The notes under the pieces are model-generated. The model did no database searches. It saw only the letters and a list, made by a program, of their open reading frames with translations, and was not told the DNA's origin. 5,858 nt of DNA from Pseudomonadota bacterium (GTDB taxonomy: Bacteria > Desulfobacterota > Desulfobacteria > Desulfobacterales > RPRI01). The stretch lies in contig JAHJRK010000168.1 in the NCBI GenBank assembly GCA_018830925.1, positions 1 to 5,858 on the forward strand. Reading direction: 5' to 3'. Shown piece after piece: positions 1 to 5,514 of this stretch; the stretch's first letter is position 1; each line of letters starts with the position of its first letter. The position numbers and the translations under genes are program-made.

Positions 1-136
1 CCAGATCTTGGTAGATAAGATCACGAAGCTGGGGATTGGCATCGAGAATCTGAGAAATCTGTTTCAGCTCTCTGGAAATCGGATTGCTTGAGGTAGAGGT
101 GAAGAGATTAATTTGAGGGTTGAATTTTCTGCGCAT
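1..136 (-). CDS. Transposase, N-terminal fragment (runs off the left edge)
   Basis: This is an open frame of 45 codons from ATG at 136-134 to the window edge. The product starts MRRKFNPQINLF and continues with a segment NPISRELKQISQILDANPQL. That layout (basic start, NPQ-L-F motif, then 'I-x-x-EL-x-x-I-S-x-ILD-x-NP') resembles the N-termini of ISNCY-like DDE transposases from anaerobic Proteobacteria and Desulfobacterota. The family name is from memory and uncertain. A good ribosome-binding site, AAGGAGA, lies at 147-141 just before the ATG, which supports this start. The catalytic domain lies outside the window, so it cannot be judged whether the enzyme is intact. The AT-rich leader upstream and the likely IS terminus near 277 fit an IS whose transposase reads away from its left end. 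Confidence 0.62.
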   Translation of the reverse strand, partial: MRRKFNPQINLFTSTSSNPISRELKQISQILDANPQLRDLIYQDL

Positions 137-277
137 TTTATCTCCTTGATTTGATATGTGTTTAATAATATCAATGTGTTGTGAAATAACCATAGTAGAA
201 TGCGCTATAAAATTCAACATAAAAAAACAATGTTTTTCATATTTTTTTAATAAGTTACAGTTTCCGGATGGACACTA
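1..277 (-). mobile_element. Insertion sequence, left end and leader
   Basis: The transposase start is preceded by a strongly AT-rich leader of about 120 bases (137-260). Beyond it is the motif AGTGTCCATCCGGAAAC (minus strand, 277-261), placed where a terminal inverted repeat would be expected. I infer that the element ends at or near 277-280. The opposite end is not in the window, so neither the inverted repeat nor a target-site duplication can be confirmed. Sequence character changes beyond this point, first to a short unique stretch and then to a GC-richer heptad array. Confidence 0.4.
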
Positions 278-326
278 AATAAATAAGGCTTTTTTGGTAC
301 TTACAGTGGTCATTTGTCATACCTCC
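275..326 (-). pseudogene. Possible gene start cut off by the insertion sequence
   Basis: On the minus strand a strong ribosome-binding site GGAGGT (326-321) is followed 7 bases later by ATG (313-311). The frame reads MTTVSTKKALFI and stops at TAG (277-275), exactly where the insertion sequence appears to begin. The placement suggests that an unrelated gene downstream of the four-helix-bundle gene lost its body, or was separated from it, when the IS inserted. Twelve codons are too few to identify a product, and a chance SD-ATG pair cannot be excluded. Confidence 0.25.
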
Positions 327-330
327 ATTA

Positions 331-460
331 CAGGGGCCTGGGATCAGGGGCCAGTTGCCGGTTGTCAGGGATCAGTTATCAGGGATCGGTTGCCGGTTGT
401 CTGTTGTCAGTTTCCACAGGTCCACTTCTGTTCCCTGACCCCTGTTCCCCGGTCCCTGAC
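331..460. repeat. Degenerate 7-bp tandem array, left of the four-helix-bundle gene
   Basis: The plus strand splits cleanly into 7-base units from 331 onward. Examples are CAGGGGC (331, 345), CAGGGAT (366, 380), CGGTTGC (387) and CGGTTGT (359, 394). There is also a 5-unit (35-bp) higher-order period: GTTGCCGGTTGTC occurs at 354-366 and again at 389-401. From 429 the units turn to the complementary base style (TGTTCCC at 429 and 443, TGACCCC at 436, CGGTCCC at 450), still in the same 7-base register. This last part matches the array on the other side of the gene as a direct repeat, whereas the earlier part is inverted relative to it (GTCAGGGATCAG at 364-375). No gene is seen here. Confidence 0.8.
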
Positions 461-463
461 ATC

Positions 464-823
464 TTATTTTTCAATTGACTTCCGCAGGCCATTCAACATC
501 CTACCTATCTCAGATGTTTTCTCCAACATTTCGTGTAATTGGTTTTCTTCAATATAGCCTATTCGTCTTGCAATATGAACGTGAGTTTCCAGTTCAGCCA
601 AAGATCCGTATGCGATTGATAAATACTGGAGAAACTCTTTACTGTGTTGCCGTTCCCTGCCTTCAGCAATATTTGCAGGTATCGATACGGCAGCACGCTG
701 CAACTGACTTGCAAGGCCATATACCTCATTTTTGGGAAAACTCCCACTTGTCTTATAACACAAAACTACCAGATCCATTGCTTTTTGCCACACTTCAAGA
801 TCCTGATAACTTTTGATTCTCAT
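464..823 (-). CDS. Four-helix-bundle protein, S23/23S rRNA intervening-sequence family
   Basis: The product has 119 residues, the usual length for this family of small cytosolic proteins first found encoded in intervening sequences of 23S rRNA and related to the Avd accessory protein of diversity-generating retroelements. Family hallmarks are DLEVWQKA (8-15), FPKNEVYGL (29-37), RRAAVSIPANIAEG-like residues 43-55 and GSLAELETH (73-81). The sequence is almost wholly helical, with no signal peptide or membrane segment. The ATG at 823 is preceded by AAGGA about 11 bases upstream. The start overlaps the last 29 bases of the hybrid kinase frame in a different frame on the same strand. The gene is bordered by heptad arrays ending 4 bases past its stop and beginning 15 bases before its start. 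No rRNA, reverse transcriptase or template repeat is present, so neither rRNA-intervening nor retroelement context applies. The cellular role of solitary members is not established; binding of nucleic acid is an inference from the family. Confidence 0.88.
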   Translation of the reverse strand: MRIKSYQDLEVWQKAMDLVVLCYKTSGSFPKNEVYGLASQLQRAAVSIPANIAEGRERQHSKEFLQYLSIAYGSLAELETHVHIARRIGYIEENQLHEMLEKTSEIGRMLNGLRKSIEK

Positions 824-1616
824 GGATATTTTGTCCTTCCTGATCCCTGACCCCCGGGCCCTGATCCCTGACCGCCGGCTCTTTCAATACATCATTCAAC
901 ACTTTGCCCAATGTCTGAAAATCAAATGGCTTTGTCATCATACCTTTAAAGCCATATTCAAGGTAGTTCGACACTACAGGACTTTCGGAGTAACCGCTGC
1001 AGACAATGGCTTTTAATTGGGGATCGAGTTCCAGCAATTTATTCAGGGCTTCTATTCCTCCCATTCCGCCCTGAATAGACAGATCTAAAATGACCGCATC
1101 GTAGGGTTTTTCAGATCCTTTCGCTTTACTATACATCTCAATCGCTTCGGCGCCGTCTTTTGCAAACTCCGCTTCATAACCCAGCACATCCAGCATATCA
1201 TTCACCATATCCCTCAGCATCCTGTCATCATCCATCACAAGGATCTTACCATCCCCCGTTATCAGATCAGTTTCTTTTACAGGAATCTCTTTGTCGGAAG
1301 CCGGCAGATAGATATGAAACGTGGTTCCTGCCCCCAACAAGGAGTCCACGGAAATATGACCGTTGTGTTTTTTGATTATTGAATAGACTGCCGCAAGCCC
1401 AAGGCCGCTTCCCTTGTTTTTTGTCGTAAAATAAGGATCAAATATCTTTGAAAGATGTATTTCTTCTATTCCGGTACCCTTATCTTTTATGGATATATGG
1501 ATGTACCTTCCCGACTTGAGCAGCATTTCATTTATTTCTTCTAAAACAAGATTCTCTGCCGTAACCTGAATAATTTCTCCCTCAGGCATAGCCTGGTTTG
1601 CATTTATTACAATATT
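795..1616 (-). CDS. Fragment 3 of the broken kinase: HATPase and receiver domain
   Basis: Coding sense begins at about 1616 with NIVINANQAM, the ATPase N-box. The first ATG is at 1589 (264 residues from there), but it lies inside the domain and is not a natural start. From that ATG, the G1 box DKGTGI is at 36-41, the F-box FDPYFTTK at 50-57, and the G2 box GSGLGLA at 60-66. After a short linker the receiver domain begins (KILVMDDD, 115-122), with acidic residues D120-D122, phosphoacceptor D169 in ILDLS, S198 and K220 in TKPF. The receiver's own sequence ends near residue 238. The remaining 26 residues come from the heptad array: VRDQGPG (240-246) followed by VRDQEGQ (247-253), then a non-homologous end. 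The last 29 bases overlap the four-helix-bundle gene. Confidence 0.8.
   Translation of the reverse strand, partial: NIVINANQAMPEGEIIQVTAENLVLEEINEMLLKSGRYIHISIKDKGTGIEEIHLSKIFDPYFTTKNKGSGLGLAAVYSIIKKHNGHISVDSLLGAGTTFHIYLPASDKEIPVKETDLITGDGKILVMDDDRMLRDMVNDMLDVLGYEAEFAKDGAEAIEMYSKAKGSEKPYDAVILDLSIQGGMGGIEALNKLLELDPQLKAIVCSGYSESPVVSNYLEYGFKGMMTKPFDFQTLGKVLNDVLKEPAVRDQGPGVRDQEGQNIHENQKLSGS
838..879. repeat. Degenerate 7-bp tandem array, right of the four-helix-bundle gene
   Basis: Six 7-base units run in register: TCCTGAT (838), CCCTGAC (845 and 866), CCCCGGG (852), CCCTGAT (859) and CGCCGGC (873). The 12-mer CTGATCCCTGAC occurs twice (840-851, 861-872), and its reverse complement occurs once in the left array (364-375). 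TCCCTGACCCC (844-854) is also found in direct orientation at 432-442. The array is translated as the C-terminal tail of the hybrid kinase and contains or adjoins the leader of the four-helix-bundle gene. Confidence 0.8.
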
Positions 1617-3115
1617 GCTATGACCTGGCTTATCTGCCCCGTGTCTGCCTCAACCGGCCAGAGATCCTCTGCAATCGAAAACTCGCATCCGGATTTTGAG
1701 TCCTGCAACACAGCGAGAGATGATTCTTCGATCAGATTTGAAATTGAAGCAGTCTCTTTAACCGGCATGCCGCCCCTGGCAAATGTCAGCAACTGACCGG
1801 TCAGGCCCTGGGCCTTCATCGAAGCTGTTTCTGCCGCGCTTAACAGGTCGAAAACCTTATGTTCTGATTTCACATGCATCTTCGCCAGGGAAATATTTCC
1901 TGAAATCGAGGTCAGGATATTGTTGAAATCATGGGCTATGCCGCCTGCGAGAATCCCGACTGATTCGAGTTTGTCGGCCTTCAAAAGCTCCTCTTCTATT
2001 TTTTTGCGCTCGGTGATGTCACGAACAGAACCGATGATGACTCTCTGACCCATACGTTTAATTACACTGGTGTTTATCTCAACTGGTATAATCTCCCCTT
2101 GTTTGCGGATCAGCTCAATCTCATCCGGGCCGGCGGATCTGCCCTCTATATTGGCTTGAAGCAACCGTACGGCTTTGTTCAGGCTTTTTTCAGGCAGGAG
2201 GTTTAACTCAAGGGGATTTTTCCCAATCAGCTCTTCACGCCGGTAACCGGTGATCTCTTCGCACTTTCGGTTGCCGTAAAGGAAGTTGCCTTCAAGGTCG
2301 TTCATGTAAATACCGTCCGGGGCATTCTCCAGGTAGCTCCTTAACAATTCCTCGCTCTCCCGCAGCGCATCCTCAGCCCGCTTGCGCTTAGTGATATCAA
2401 TGAGCGTGCCTTCGATCTCCGCAGATTCAGAATCATGCCCGGGGACCAGGCTGGCGCTCTCCAGCAGCCAGATCAAACTGCCGTCCTTCCGGCGCCCACG
2501 GATTTCTATACCATTTAGCGTCACCCCCGCCTGAATTGCAGCAACAAAATCCTCCCGGGCCTCCGGGCTGACGTAGAAGTCCACGACAGGATGCTGCATG
2601 GCTTCATCGCGCGAGTCGTAGCCATAAATCCTTGCAAGCGCGTCGTTGCAATCGAGAAGCCTGCCGTCTATTGAAGTGCGGTAAACGCCGGCCAGGTTTC
2701 GTTCAAACAGCAGACGATAACGCTTTTCACTCTTCTTAAGAGCCCGCTTCGCCAGAACCTCCCCGGCCACATCCCGGGCCATACCCCGCACCACAGGCTC
2801 CGGCACGCCCTCCACGCGCAGTGTGTTGCAGTACTCCCAGTAGCCATCTTCTCCGTCCCGAGTAACGATCTTAAAGATACCGGATGCAGTTCCGTCGCGC
2901 TGAATAGTCTTGATATAATCGGCAAACTCGTTCCGGCGGGCTTGCGGCAGCATGTCGGGAATGCACAGCCCCACAATCTCTTCAGCAGCAAAGCCCATGG
3001 CCTTTGCTGCAACGTCGTTTACCGAAAGCACGGTTCCTTTCAGGTCGTGGGTAGAAATCAGGTCTGTCGCATTTTCCACAAGATCTCGGTAGCGTTCCTC
3101 GCTCTTACGCAGCGC
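1607..3115 (-). CDS. Fragment 2 of the broken kinase: three PAS domains and HisKA
   Basis: The frame is open from just after the amber codon to TAA at 1609-1607. The first possible start is GTG at 3079, giving 490 residues, but it has no well-placed ribosome-binding site and the coding sense continues upstream (ALRKSEERYRDL), so this start is probably not natural. Numbering from the GTG, PAS domain 1 with its PAC motif lies at about 1-110, PAS 2 at 117-232 and PAS 3 at 242-357, the last two each ending in a D-I-T-(E/K)-R-K type linker. The HisKA helix with H-box GGIAHDFNNIL spans about 369-438, and the phosphoacceptor is H383. The frame is lost at QVI, immediately before the ATPase N-box, so this piece cannot bind ATP alone. 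Confidence 0.8.
   Translation of the reverse strand, partial: ALRKSEERYRDLVENATDLISTHDLKGTVLSVNDVAAKAMGFAAEEIVGLCIPDMLPQARRNEFADYIKTIQRDGTASGIFKIVTRDGEDGYWEYCNTLRVEGVPEPVVRGMARDVAGEVLAKRALKKSEKRYRLLFERNLAGVYRTSIDGRLLDCNDALARIYGYDSRDEAMQHPVVDFYVSPEAREDFVAAIQAGVTLNGIEIRGRRKDGSLIWLLESASLVPGHDSESAEIEGTLIDITKRKRAEDALRESEELLRSYLENAPDGIYMNDLEGNFLYGNRKCEEITGYRREELIGKNPLELNLLPEKSLNKAVRLLQANIEGRSAGPDEIELIRKQGEIIPVEINTSVIKRMGQRVIIGSVRDITERKKIEEELLKADKLESVGILAGGIAHDFNNILTSISGNISLAKMHVKSEHKVFDLLSAAETASMKAQGLTGQLLTFARGGMPVKETASISNLIEESSLAVLQDSKSGCEFSIAEDLWPVEADTGQISQVIAIL
1616..1619 (-). other. Frameshift site (one base missing) in the ATPase N-box
   Basis: On the minus strand the sequence ATAGCAATATTG reads VIAIL-stop in the upstream frame. 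Inserting one base before GC (for example ATAAGC) gives QVISNIVINANQAM, a very common N-box form. There is no long homopolymer here, so a slippage-programmed frameshift is unlikely. Confidence 0.75.
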
Positions 3116-3118
3116 CTA
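3116..3118 (-). other. In-frame amber codon splitting the kinase
   Basis: TAG stands where PAS-linked kinases usually carry an acidic residue (KTE-x-ALRKSEERYR). A single change from GAG or GAA would create it. The reading frame on both sides is the same and remains coding in character. Confidence 0.8.
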
Positions 3119-4096
3119 CTCTGTTTTCTGCCGCTTTGCCGCTTCAAGGATAATTCCCCGTGCTCTCATGCCGTAAAAGGAAAAAACAGCGCTGCCCAAT
3201 AGAAGCAGACCTATAACAAAAATGAGTTTATTCCTGAAGCTTTTCAGAGATGCCAGAGCTTCATCCTCACCCGATGCAACAACTATTGTCCAGAAAGTAT
3301 CTCCGATTTTGACAGGCAGGTATACGGCATGCTTCCTGACGGTTTCTGTTTTCAGGCCCCTGATTTGATCAAAAGTATATGTGGTGACACCCTGACTCCC
3401 TTTCAACATCTCCTTTGCCATGGAAATAACGGTGGGAAAGTCTTTCCAGTTTTCAAAAATGGATTTTCCGGTATGCCCCGGCACAGGACAATAGAGTTCG
3501 ATTCCGTCTTTGCTTGTCATCCAGGCGTAACCGGTTTCGCCGATAATGATATCTTCGAGAAACTTCTTTGAAATGGCCTGAAAATCGATAAGAGCAGCGA
3601 GCGTCCCGCGATACTCGTTTCCTTTGAATACAGGCACATGTAAAGCTACTGCATCGTAGCCCTGAACAGCAGTGAACACATCGCTTACAACGGGTTTTCG
3701 GGTCATCCTTATTTCCCGGATATGTTTCTGATAAGAGATATCCTTCCCGATAGCACTCCCGTCATATGGAAGCGTATAAAGAATTCTGCCCGTTTCATCC
3801 ACACGGGTAATCGCTTTTATTCCCTGCCCGCTGGTCTTTAAGGCAAAGTCCAGTTCTTTTCTGCCCTGATCGTCAAAAGAGATGATGTGGCCTGATTCGG
3901 AAACCCTTGTAAGAAATGTTATCAAATCGCTGAAAAAGTATTCTATCCCTCTCCCGGCCTGACGCGCGTGAATAAGCTGCCTTGAATTTAAATCGGCGAT
4001 TGTTTTCTCTTTAACCTCTGTATAAATAACCTGAAAAATATAGAGGCAGACACCTACCGCAGCAATCAGCAATCCGAACAGATATCTATGCTTCAT
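3116..4096 (-). CDS. Fragment 1 of the broken kinase: dCache periplasmic sensor
   Basis: The 326 residues start with a membrane segment (about 5-24). A periplasmic double-Cache region follows (about 30-285), with typical elements such as VDETGRILYTLP (99-110), the ALHVPVFKGNEYRGTLAALI stretch (151-170) and GETGYAWMTSKDGIELYCP near 186-204. A second membrane segment lies at about 290-309. The fragment ends KRQKTE at the amber codon, just after a short juxtamembrane helix. If translated alone it would be a membrane-anchored sensor without any output domain. The ligand cannot be predicted; dCache domains of this type commonly bind amino acids, carboxylates or similar small molecules. Confidence 0.8.
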   Translation of the reverse strand: MKHRYLFGLLIAAVGVCLYIFQVIYTEVKEKTIADLNSRQLIHARQAGRGIEYFFSDLITFLTRVSESGHIISFDDQGRKELDFALKTSGQGIKAITRVDETGRILYTLPYDGSAIGKDISYQKHIREIRMTRKPVVSDVFTAVQGYDAVALHVPVFKGNEYRGTLAALIDFQAISKKFLEDIIIGETGYAWMTSKDGIELYCPVPGHTGKSIFENWKDFPTVISMAKEMLKGSQGVTTYTFDQIRGLKTETVRKHAVYLPVKIGDTFWTIVVASGEDEALASLKSFRNKLIFVIGLLLLGSAVFSFYGMRARGIILEAAKRQKTE

Positions 4097-4179
4097 AAAT
4101 TCCCCTGACCACCCTTAAGGTCTCGTTAACAGTCTGATAAGCAGGTATGTTTTAATTGAACCGAAACAGCGAGCGTATT

Positions 4180-4227
4180 CCCGCCGAAGGTCCCGCCAAT
4201 AAGTATGGCGGGAGGACTTGCGGCGGG
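4180..4227. repeat. Nested palindrome 1
   Basis: The inner arms TCCCGCCA (4191-4198) and TGGCGGGA (4206-4213) are perfect with a 7-base loop. The outer arms CCCGCCG (4180-4186) and CGGCGGG (4221-4227) are also perfect. The two stems are separated by short unpaired segments of unequal length. There is no T-run after it on either strand, so it is not an intrinsic terminator. Confidence 0.7.
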
Positions 4228-4259
4228 GTTAGTGAGCAAATTAAAAACAGATTATATTC

Positions 4260-4320
4260 CTTGCGGTCGAAGATTCCCCGTCCGCTCTGCGGCGGGGAGC
4301 TTCAATTGTGCAATCGCAAG
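4260..4320. repeat. Nested palindrome 2
   Basis: Three nested arm pairs share one axis: CTTGCG (4260-4265) with CGCAAG (4315-4320), GAAG (4269-4272) with CTTC (4300-4303), and CCCCG plus CCG (4276-4284, with one bulged T) with CGGCGGGG (4290-4297) around a 5-base loop. The core resembles 'GATTCCCCG...CGGGGAGCTTCA' palindromes that I recall as dispersed in related anaerobe genomes. It looks like a small dispersed palindromic element rather than a terminator. Confidence 0.6.
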
Positions 4321-4342
4321 AAGCCAACCACTCCCGTGAAAA

Positions 4343-4380
4343 TCCGCCGCAGCGGAGCCGGCCTCAGGAGGGGAGTCCGG
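4343..4380. repeat. Palindromes 3: two small adjacent hairpins
   Basis: TCCGC (4343-4347) and GCGGA (4352-4356) form a hairpin with a 4-base loop. Next to it, CCGGCCTC (4358-4365) pairs with GAGTCCGG (4373-4380) with one mismatch. No U-rich tail follows. Confidence 0.5.
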
Positions 4381-4451
4381 AACCTGTTTAAAAGGGGTTT
4401 TCGTCATTGCATCGTTTATCATATTGCAAGACATTTGATATTTATACGAAT

Positions 4452-4466
4452 TGATAATCATTTGCA
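4452..4466 (+). promoter_or_regulatory. Fur-box-like motif
   Basis: TGATAATCATTTGCA matches the 7-1-7 Fur consensus TGATAATnATTATCA at 12 of 14 defined positions, with an unbroken core TGATAATCATT. It lies 172 bases before the hydroxylase start and about 95 bases before the candidate promoter. Control of the iron-dependent hydroxylase by iron is possible, but the distance is larger than usual and a single motif is weak evidence. It is also flanked by ATTGCAA (4423-4429) and its inverted copy TTGCAAT (4462-4468). Confidence 0.25.
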
Positions 4467-4561
4467 ATAGTGCTCTTTAATCTAACCAATATAAGGGTAT
4501 TAACCGATCTGCCCGAAACCACCGGAATGCTCTGGTAAAGTCTTGCCGTTATTTTTTCATG

Positions 4562-4591
4562 TTGCGCTGACAATACCTGCTGCGCTATAAG
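4562..4591 (+). promoter_or_regulatory. Candidate sigma-70 promoter for the hydroxylase gene
   Basis: TTGCGC (4562-4567) and TATAAG (4586-4591) are separated by 18 bases. This would start transcription near 4598 and leave a leader of about 40 bases before the GTG start. It is the best -35/-10 pair in the region, chosen by eye. Confidence 0.35.
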
Positions 4592-4622
4592 AGCTACTAA
4601 CTTACTGAAAGTTATAAAAGAA

Positions 4623-4629
4623 GAAGGGG
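4623..4629 (+). promoter_or_regulatory. Ribosome-binding site that decides the GTG start
   Basis: GAAGGGG, with an 8-base spacer to GTG at 4638, is the only purine-rich site near the possible starts of the hydroxylase. Confidence 0.6.
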
Positions 4630-4637
4630 TATCTTCC

Positions 4638-5438
4638 GTGAGCCAGGCTGAAATCAATCCGTCTCTTGTCAGAATGATTTTTTATGTCTCAGAACTTGTT
4701 CTCTTTTTTATCTTCGAAGTTTTAAGGCCATACAGAAAACCCGTTTTATCGAAGATCAGGAGATGGCTCGACAATCTCGGCATAACTCTTTTGAACAACA
4801 TTCTGCTCATGCTCTCTTTTGCACCGGTTGTTTCAGCCGCCCTTGCATATACCGGCAGAGTTAAGACCGGGCTTTTTCACATTTTCCCGTTTCACTATCT
4901 CATCAAGCTTTTTCTGACCGTAATAATAATGGATTTTCTTCTTTATATATGGCACCTTCTGAACCATGTTGTTCCTTTTTTCTGGAGATTCCACAGGGTT
5001 CATCACAGCGATCTGAATATGGACGTCTCGACGGCCACACGATTCCATTTCGGTGAACTTGCCATATCCGCCCTGATAAAGGCATCTGTTATCCTGCTTC
5101 TGGGTGCGGATATTACAGGCATTGTGGTATTTGATGTGATTGTCATGGCGGCAGCACAGTTCCAGCACAGCAGTCTCAGTCTCCCGGGGAGGTTTGAAAG
5201 ATGGTACTGGCTGCTTTTTGTACCTCCCTCAATGCACCGCATACACCATTCGGTCATAATAAGAGAAAGAGACAGTAATTATGGAACGATTTTTTCAATA
5301 TGGGACAGGCTGCTCGGGACTATGATAAAAGATGTGGACCAGGATAAGATCCGCATAGGTGTCGGTGCATATCCTGATTTTAACAAGATCAGGTTTTTAT
5401 CTCTGTTATTGATGCCGGCGACCCGGAAGGTAAAATAG
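4638..5438 (+). CDS. Fatty acid hydroxylase / sterol desaturase superfamily membrane protein
   Basis: The 266 residues make an integral-membrane di-iron oxygenase-type protein. Hydrophobic segments lie at about 12-29, 47-70, 84-108 and 143-172. The histidine clusters that bind the two metal ions are complete: HLLNH (106-110), HRVHH (119-123), H137 in HFGE, H177 in QHSS, and HRIHH (200-204). Family members use O2 and an electron donor to hydroxylate or desaturate lipid chains, sterols or carotenoids. The substrate cannot be told from sequence, and bacterial members are often annotated only as sterol desaturase family. The start is GTG at 4638, supported by GAAGGGG (4623-4629) 8 bases upstream; the next ATG (4674) has no ribosome-binding site and would trim the first membrane segment. 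It is monocistronic here, divergent from the kinase and convergent with the metF-type gene. An O2-using enzyme in a probable anaerobe is notable but not rare. Confidence 0.88.
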   Translation: MSQAEINPSLVRMIFYVSELVLFFIFEVLRPYRKPVLSKIRRWLDNLGITLLNNILLMLSFAPVVSAALAYTGRVKTGLFHIFPFHYLIKLFLTVIIMDFLLYIWHLLNHVVPFFWRFHRVHHSDLNMDVSTATRFHFGELAISALIKASVILLLGADITGIVVFDVIVMAAAQFQHSSLSLPGRFERWYWLLFVPPSMHRIHHSVIIRERDSNYGTIFSIWDRLLGTMIKDVDQDKIRIGVGAYPDFNKIRFLSLLLMPATRKVK

Positions 5439-5514
5439 GATTCCCTGGCATATGGAGTTCTCCACGAAAGATATTCATTATTCTTCGAGACTTCGTGCCG
5501 TTGTGTGATTATTC
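5439..5514. other. Short intergenic stretch after the hydroxylase
   Basis: No gene, convincing terminator or tandem period is seen in these 76 bases between the hydroxylase stop and the heptad array. Confidence 0.5.

Larger units (their letters stand above)
795..4096 (-). pseudogene. Hybrid sensor histidine kinase (dCache-PAS-PAS-PAS-HisKA-HATPase-REC), broken by an amber codon and a frameshift
   Basis: Three consecutive minus-strand frames are pieces of one gene of about 1,100 codons. The first two lie in the same frame, parted only by TAG at 3118-3116. Skipping that codon gives KTE-x-ALRKSEERYRDL, the standard linker into a PAS domain. The second and third are joined by restoring one base near 1617-1619, giving QVI-x-NIVINANQAMPEG, a normal ATPase N-box. 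The domain order is: two-membrane-segment periplasmic Cache sensor, three PAS domains, a HisKA dimerisation domain with H-box IAHDFNN, the HATPase domain and a C-terminal receiver. Such proteins sense a small ligand outside the cell and pass phosphate from the histidine to the receiver aspartate. All catalytic residues are present in the DNA, which points to recent inactivation or to two assembly errors. A poor-fit ribosome-binding site (AGGGGA, 4106-4101, 4-base spacer) precedes the ATG at 4096. No response-regulator partner gene is nearby. Confidence 0.8.
4097..4637. other. Divergent intergenic region rich in palindromes
   Basis: This stretch of 541 bases separates the leftward kinase from the rightward hydroxylase. 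It holds three GC-rich palindromic elements (4180-4227, 4260-4320, 4343-4380), a Fur-like motif and a candidate promoter, listed separately. Short open frames on both strands run across the palindromes or the promoter and show no recognisable protein. I see no tRNA or other structured RNA gene. Confidence 0.6.

Noticed and set aside
331..460. CRISPR array
   Set aside because: The units are 7 bases, contiguous and degenerate, without spacers of constant length.
464..823. Avd-like protein as part of a diversity-generating retroelement
   Set aside because: No reverse transcriptase, template repeat or variable repeat is visible, and the length and motifs fit the ordinary S23 family.
464..823. 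Four-helix-bundle gene as an rRNA intervening sequence
   Set aside because: No 23S rRNA sequence flanks it; the neighbours are a kinase gene and an insertion sequence.
795..1589. Stand-alone kinase or response regulator starting at the ATG at 1589
   Set aside because: The coding sense and the N-box begin upstream at about 1616, and the ATG lies within the ATPase domain.
3116..3118. Pyrrolysine insertion or amber read-through in the kinase
   Set aside because: Pyrrolysine is not expected in a linker of a histidine kinase, and a second lesion downstream makes simple gene decay (or assembly error) more likely.
4180..4227. Rho-independent terminator
   Set aside because: The stem is GC-rich but no T-run follows it on either strand.
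4156..4470. Plus-strand frame of 104 codons
   Set aside because: It runs through the palindromes, has no family resemblance and no ribosome-binding site.
4442..4657. Minus-strand frame of 71 codons
   Set aside because: It overlaps the hydroxylase start and its promoter region, and its composition shows no protein family.
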